Position numbers and translations under genes: made by a program | Assembly: GCF_003182355.1 (NCBI RefSeq) | Contig: NZ_QGTW01000005.1 | Location: forward strand, 229,744-293,743 | Length of the DNA: 64,000 nucleotides | Source of the DNA: Cytobacillus oceanisediminis | GTDB taxonomy: Bacteria > Bacillota > Bacilli > Bacillales > Cytobacillaceae | Direction: 5' to 3' | The notes under the pieces: generated by a model | Told to the model about the DNA's origin: nothing | What the model saw: the letters and a program-made list of their open reading frames with translations, nothing else | Databases searched by the model: none | Shown: positions 62,884 to 64,000 of the stretch, one piece after another | How positions within the stretch are numbered: position 1 is the first letter of the stretch | How the letters are laid out: each line of letters opens with the position of its first letter

Positions 62884-62960
62884 TGGTCGGGAAGACAGGA
62901 TTCGAACCTGCGACCCCTTGGTCCCAAACCAAGTGCTCTACCAAGCTGAGCTACTCCCCG
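62884..62960 (-). tRNA. tRNA-Pro (TGG)
   Basis: 77 nt with CCA; anticodon loop TTTGGGA. Confidence 0.97.
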
Positions 62961-62966
62961 TTTATA

Positions 62967-63043
62967 TGGCGCGCCCGAGAGGAGTCGAACCCCTAACCTT
63001 TTGATCCGTAGTCAAACGCTCTATCCAATTGAGCTACGGGCGC
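62967..63043 (-). tRNA. tRNA-Arg (ACG)
   Basis: 77 nt with CCA; anticodon loop CTACGGA; first base A expected to become inosine. Confidence 0.97.
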
Positions 63044-63050
63044 AAAACAA

Positions 63051-63125
63051 TGGAGCGGAAGACGGGATTCGAACCCGCGACCCCCACCTTGGCAAGGTGA
63101 TGTTCTACCACTGAACTACTTCCGC
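63051..63125 (-). tRNA. tRNA-Gly (GCC)
   Basis: 75 nt with CCA; anticodon loop TTGCCAA. Confidence 0.97.
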
Positions 63126-63132
63126 TTAAAAA

Positions 63133-63217
63133 TGGTGCGGGTGAAGGGAGTCGAACCCCCACGCCTTGCGGCGCCAGATCCTAAGTCTGGTGCGTCTGCC
63201 AATTCCGCCACACCCGC
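63133..63217 (-). tRNA. tRNA-Leu (TAG)
   Basis: 85 nt, class II with a long variable arm; anticodon loop CTTAGGA; CCA encoded. Confidence 0.97.
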
Positions 63218-63229
63218 AATATAAAATAA

Positions 63230-63305
63230 TGGTGAGCCATGAAGGACTCGAACCTTCGACCCTCTGATTAAAAGTCAGATGCTCTACCGACTGAGCTAAT
63301 GGCTC
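63230..63305 (-). tRNA. tRNA-Lys (TTT)
   Basis: 76 nt with CCA; anticodon loop CTTTTAA. Its first 24 nt are repeated 131 nt upstream in the transcript. Confidence 0.97.
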
Positions 63306-63460
63306 GTGCTTTGTATACTTTCCTAAAGCCTGTTTACGGCAAAACGTGTGTTCCAAAGATCTTCGTTCTTTGTCACAGATTGCTGCAACTTGCTAATCGG
63401 TGATGAAAAGCTTCGACGCTGCAAGCTTCCGCAATCCTCTACCGACTGAGCTAATGGCTC
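63306..63460 (-). other. Structured insert headed by a tRNA-Lys 5' half
   Basis: 63437-63460 is an exact copy of the first 24 nt of tRNA-Lys (acceptor 5' strand plus the whole D-arm). A 131-nt insert follows: GATTGC / GCAATC and AGCTTGC / GCAAGTT form a long stem, then TGTGACAAAGAACG...CTTTGGAAC. The stem bases differ from those of the Phe insert but pairing is kept, suggesting selection on RNA structure. Confidence 0.6.
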
Positions 63461-63471
63461 GTTCAAAAATA

Positions 63472-63547
63472 TGGTGGAGGATGACGGGATCGAACCGCCG
63501 ACCCTCTGCTTGTAAGGCAGATGCTCTCCCAGCTGAGCTAATCCTCC
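63472..63547 (-). tRNA. tRNA-Val (TAC)
   Basis: 76 nt with CCA; anticodon loop CTTACAA. Confidence 0.97.
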
Positions 63548-63551
63548 AAAA

Positions 63552-63626
63552 TGGTGACCCCTACGGGATTCGAACCCGTGTTACCGCCGTGAAAGGGCGG
63601 TGTCTTAACCGCTTGACCAAGGGGCC
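63552..63626 (-). tRNA. tRNA-Glu (TTC)
   Basis: 75 nt with CCA; anticodon loop CTTTCAC. First tRNA after 5S rRNA. Confidence 0.97.
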
Positions 63627-63666
63627 ATCTCTTAATTTGACAAAATAAATACCCCGTTTGGGGTTC

Positions 63667-63783
63667 GCCTAGCGACGTCCTACTCTCACAGGGGGACAGC
63701 CCCCAACTACCATTGGCGCTGAGAAGCTTAACTTCCGTGTTCGGTATGGGAACGGGTGTGACCTTCTCGCTATCGTCACTAGA
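63667..63783 (-). rRNA. rrf: 5S ribosomal RNA
   Basis: About 117 nt with the Bacillus 5S core GGTCACACCCGTTCCCATACCGAACACGGAAGTTAAGC and CTGTGAGAGTAGGACGTCGC. A short ACCCC/GGGGT hairpin separates it from tRNA-Glu. Confidence 0.97.
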
Positions 63784-63859
63784 CTGTATTTTTTTAGAAG
63801 GTTTGTTCCTTCAAAACTAGATAATGCATGAAGAAGTATTGCCGAGTATCACCAATGAC

Positions 63860-64000
<141 letters not shown>

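Overview
The window is a low-GC Firmicute chromosome, most likely a Bacillaceae member close to Bacillus, Cytobacillus or Mesobacillus. The grounds are strong AGGAGG ribosome-binding sites, frequent TTG and GTG starts, Bacillus-type families (YesL/DUF624, YmaF, DUF1540, DUF2935, DUF4256, TenI-ThiO-ThiSGF), TPP riboswitches, and a 23S-5S-tRNA array at the right end. The text contains no species marker long enough to name the organism. Most genes lie on the minus strand.

Layout. 1-9.3 kb: the start of a BCCT transporter running off the left edge; a PLP aminotransferase and MFS exporter beside a MocR regulator; a zinc alcohol dehydrogenase divergent from an AdhR-like MerR regulator, with two operators 100 bp apart; DUF4256; a decayed metallo-beta-lactamase-fold gene. 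9.4-22 kb: a catabolic island for ectoine and 5-hydroxyectoine (eutB, PucR regulator, doeA/eutD, eutC, a gamma-lyase-type PLP enzyme, an M20 deacetylase, a homoserine-dehydrogenase-like enzyme, an aldehyde dehydrogenase and a BCCT transporter). 22.3-27 kb: a MarR-nitroreductase-quinol monooxygenase operon and small stress genes, with a broken DUF1259 gene, a leader-peptide attenuator ahead of a GNAT gene, an orphan Fur-box promoter and a DUF1540 gene whose ribosome-binding site is locked in a 20-bp stem. 27.4-34.1 kb: arabinan/arabinose-oligosaccharide utilisation (GH51 arabinofuranosidase, YesL-like protein, AraNPQ-type ABC importer, LacI regulator) with a promoter, cre site and twin operators. 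35.4-42.1 kb: a tripartite tricarboxylate transporter (TctCBA) and its two-component system. 42.3-47.8 kb: FAD oxidoreductase, secreted 5'-nucleotidase, DUF3267 membrane protein, two broken VOC genes and a degenerate ImmA-like protein. 47.8-54 kb: thiamine synthesis (thiC, tenI-thiO-thiS-thiG-thiF), each unit under a TPP riboswitch. 54.2-61.3 kb: Mn/Zn-type CDF exporter, YmaF, DUF2935, and a ba3-type cytochrome oxidase operon that includes a 48-residue subunit IIa, plus a SCO protein and a His/Met-rich membrane protein. 61.3-64 kb: twenty tRNA genes, 5S rRNA and the 3' end of 23S rRNA.

In the ectoine island, EutB and EutC would turn hydroxyectoine into ectoine, DoeA would open the ring to N-alpha-acetyl-diaminobutyrate, and the M20 enzyme would take the place of the usual DoeB/EutE deacetylase. 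The last three enzymes would dispose of the C4 product, and the BCCT carrier would import the substrate. This combination differs from the described proteobacterial clusters and is the strongest candidate for a new system here.

Two other unusual signals stand out. Three 122-131 nt inserts in the tRNA operon each sit behind a duplicated 5' end of the tRNA that follows. A palindrome-ended dispersed element (TIR GGCTCTGTTAAA) occurs in complete and decayed copies, one of them between a TPP riboswitch and the thiazole operon it should control. Four genes are disrupted by one-base indels or a nonsense codon, which may be real decay or sequence error.
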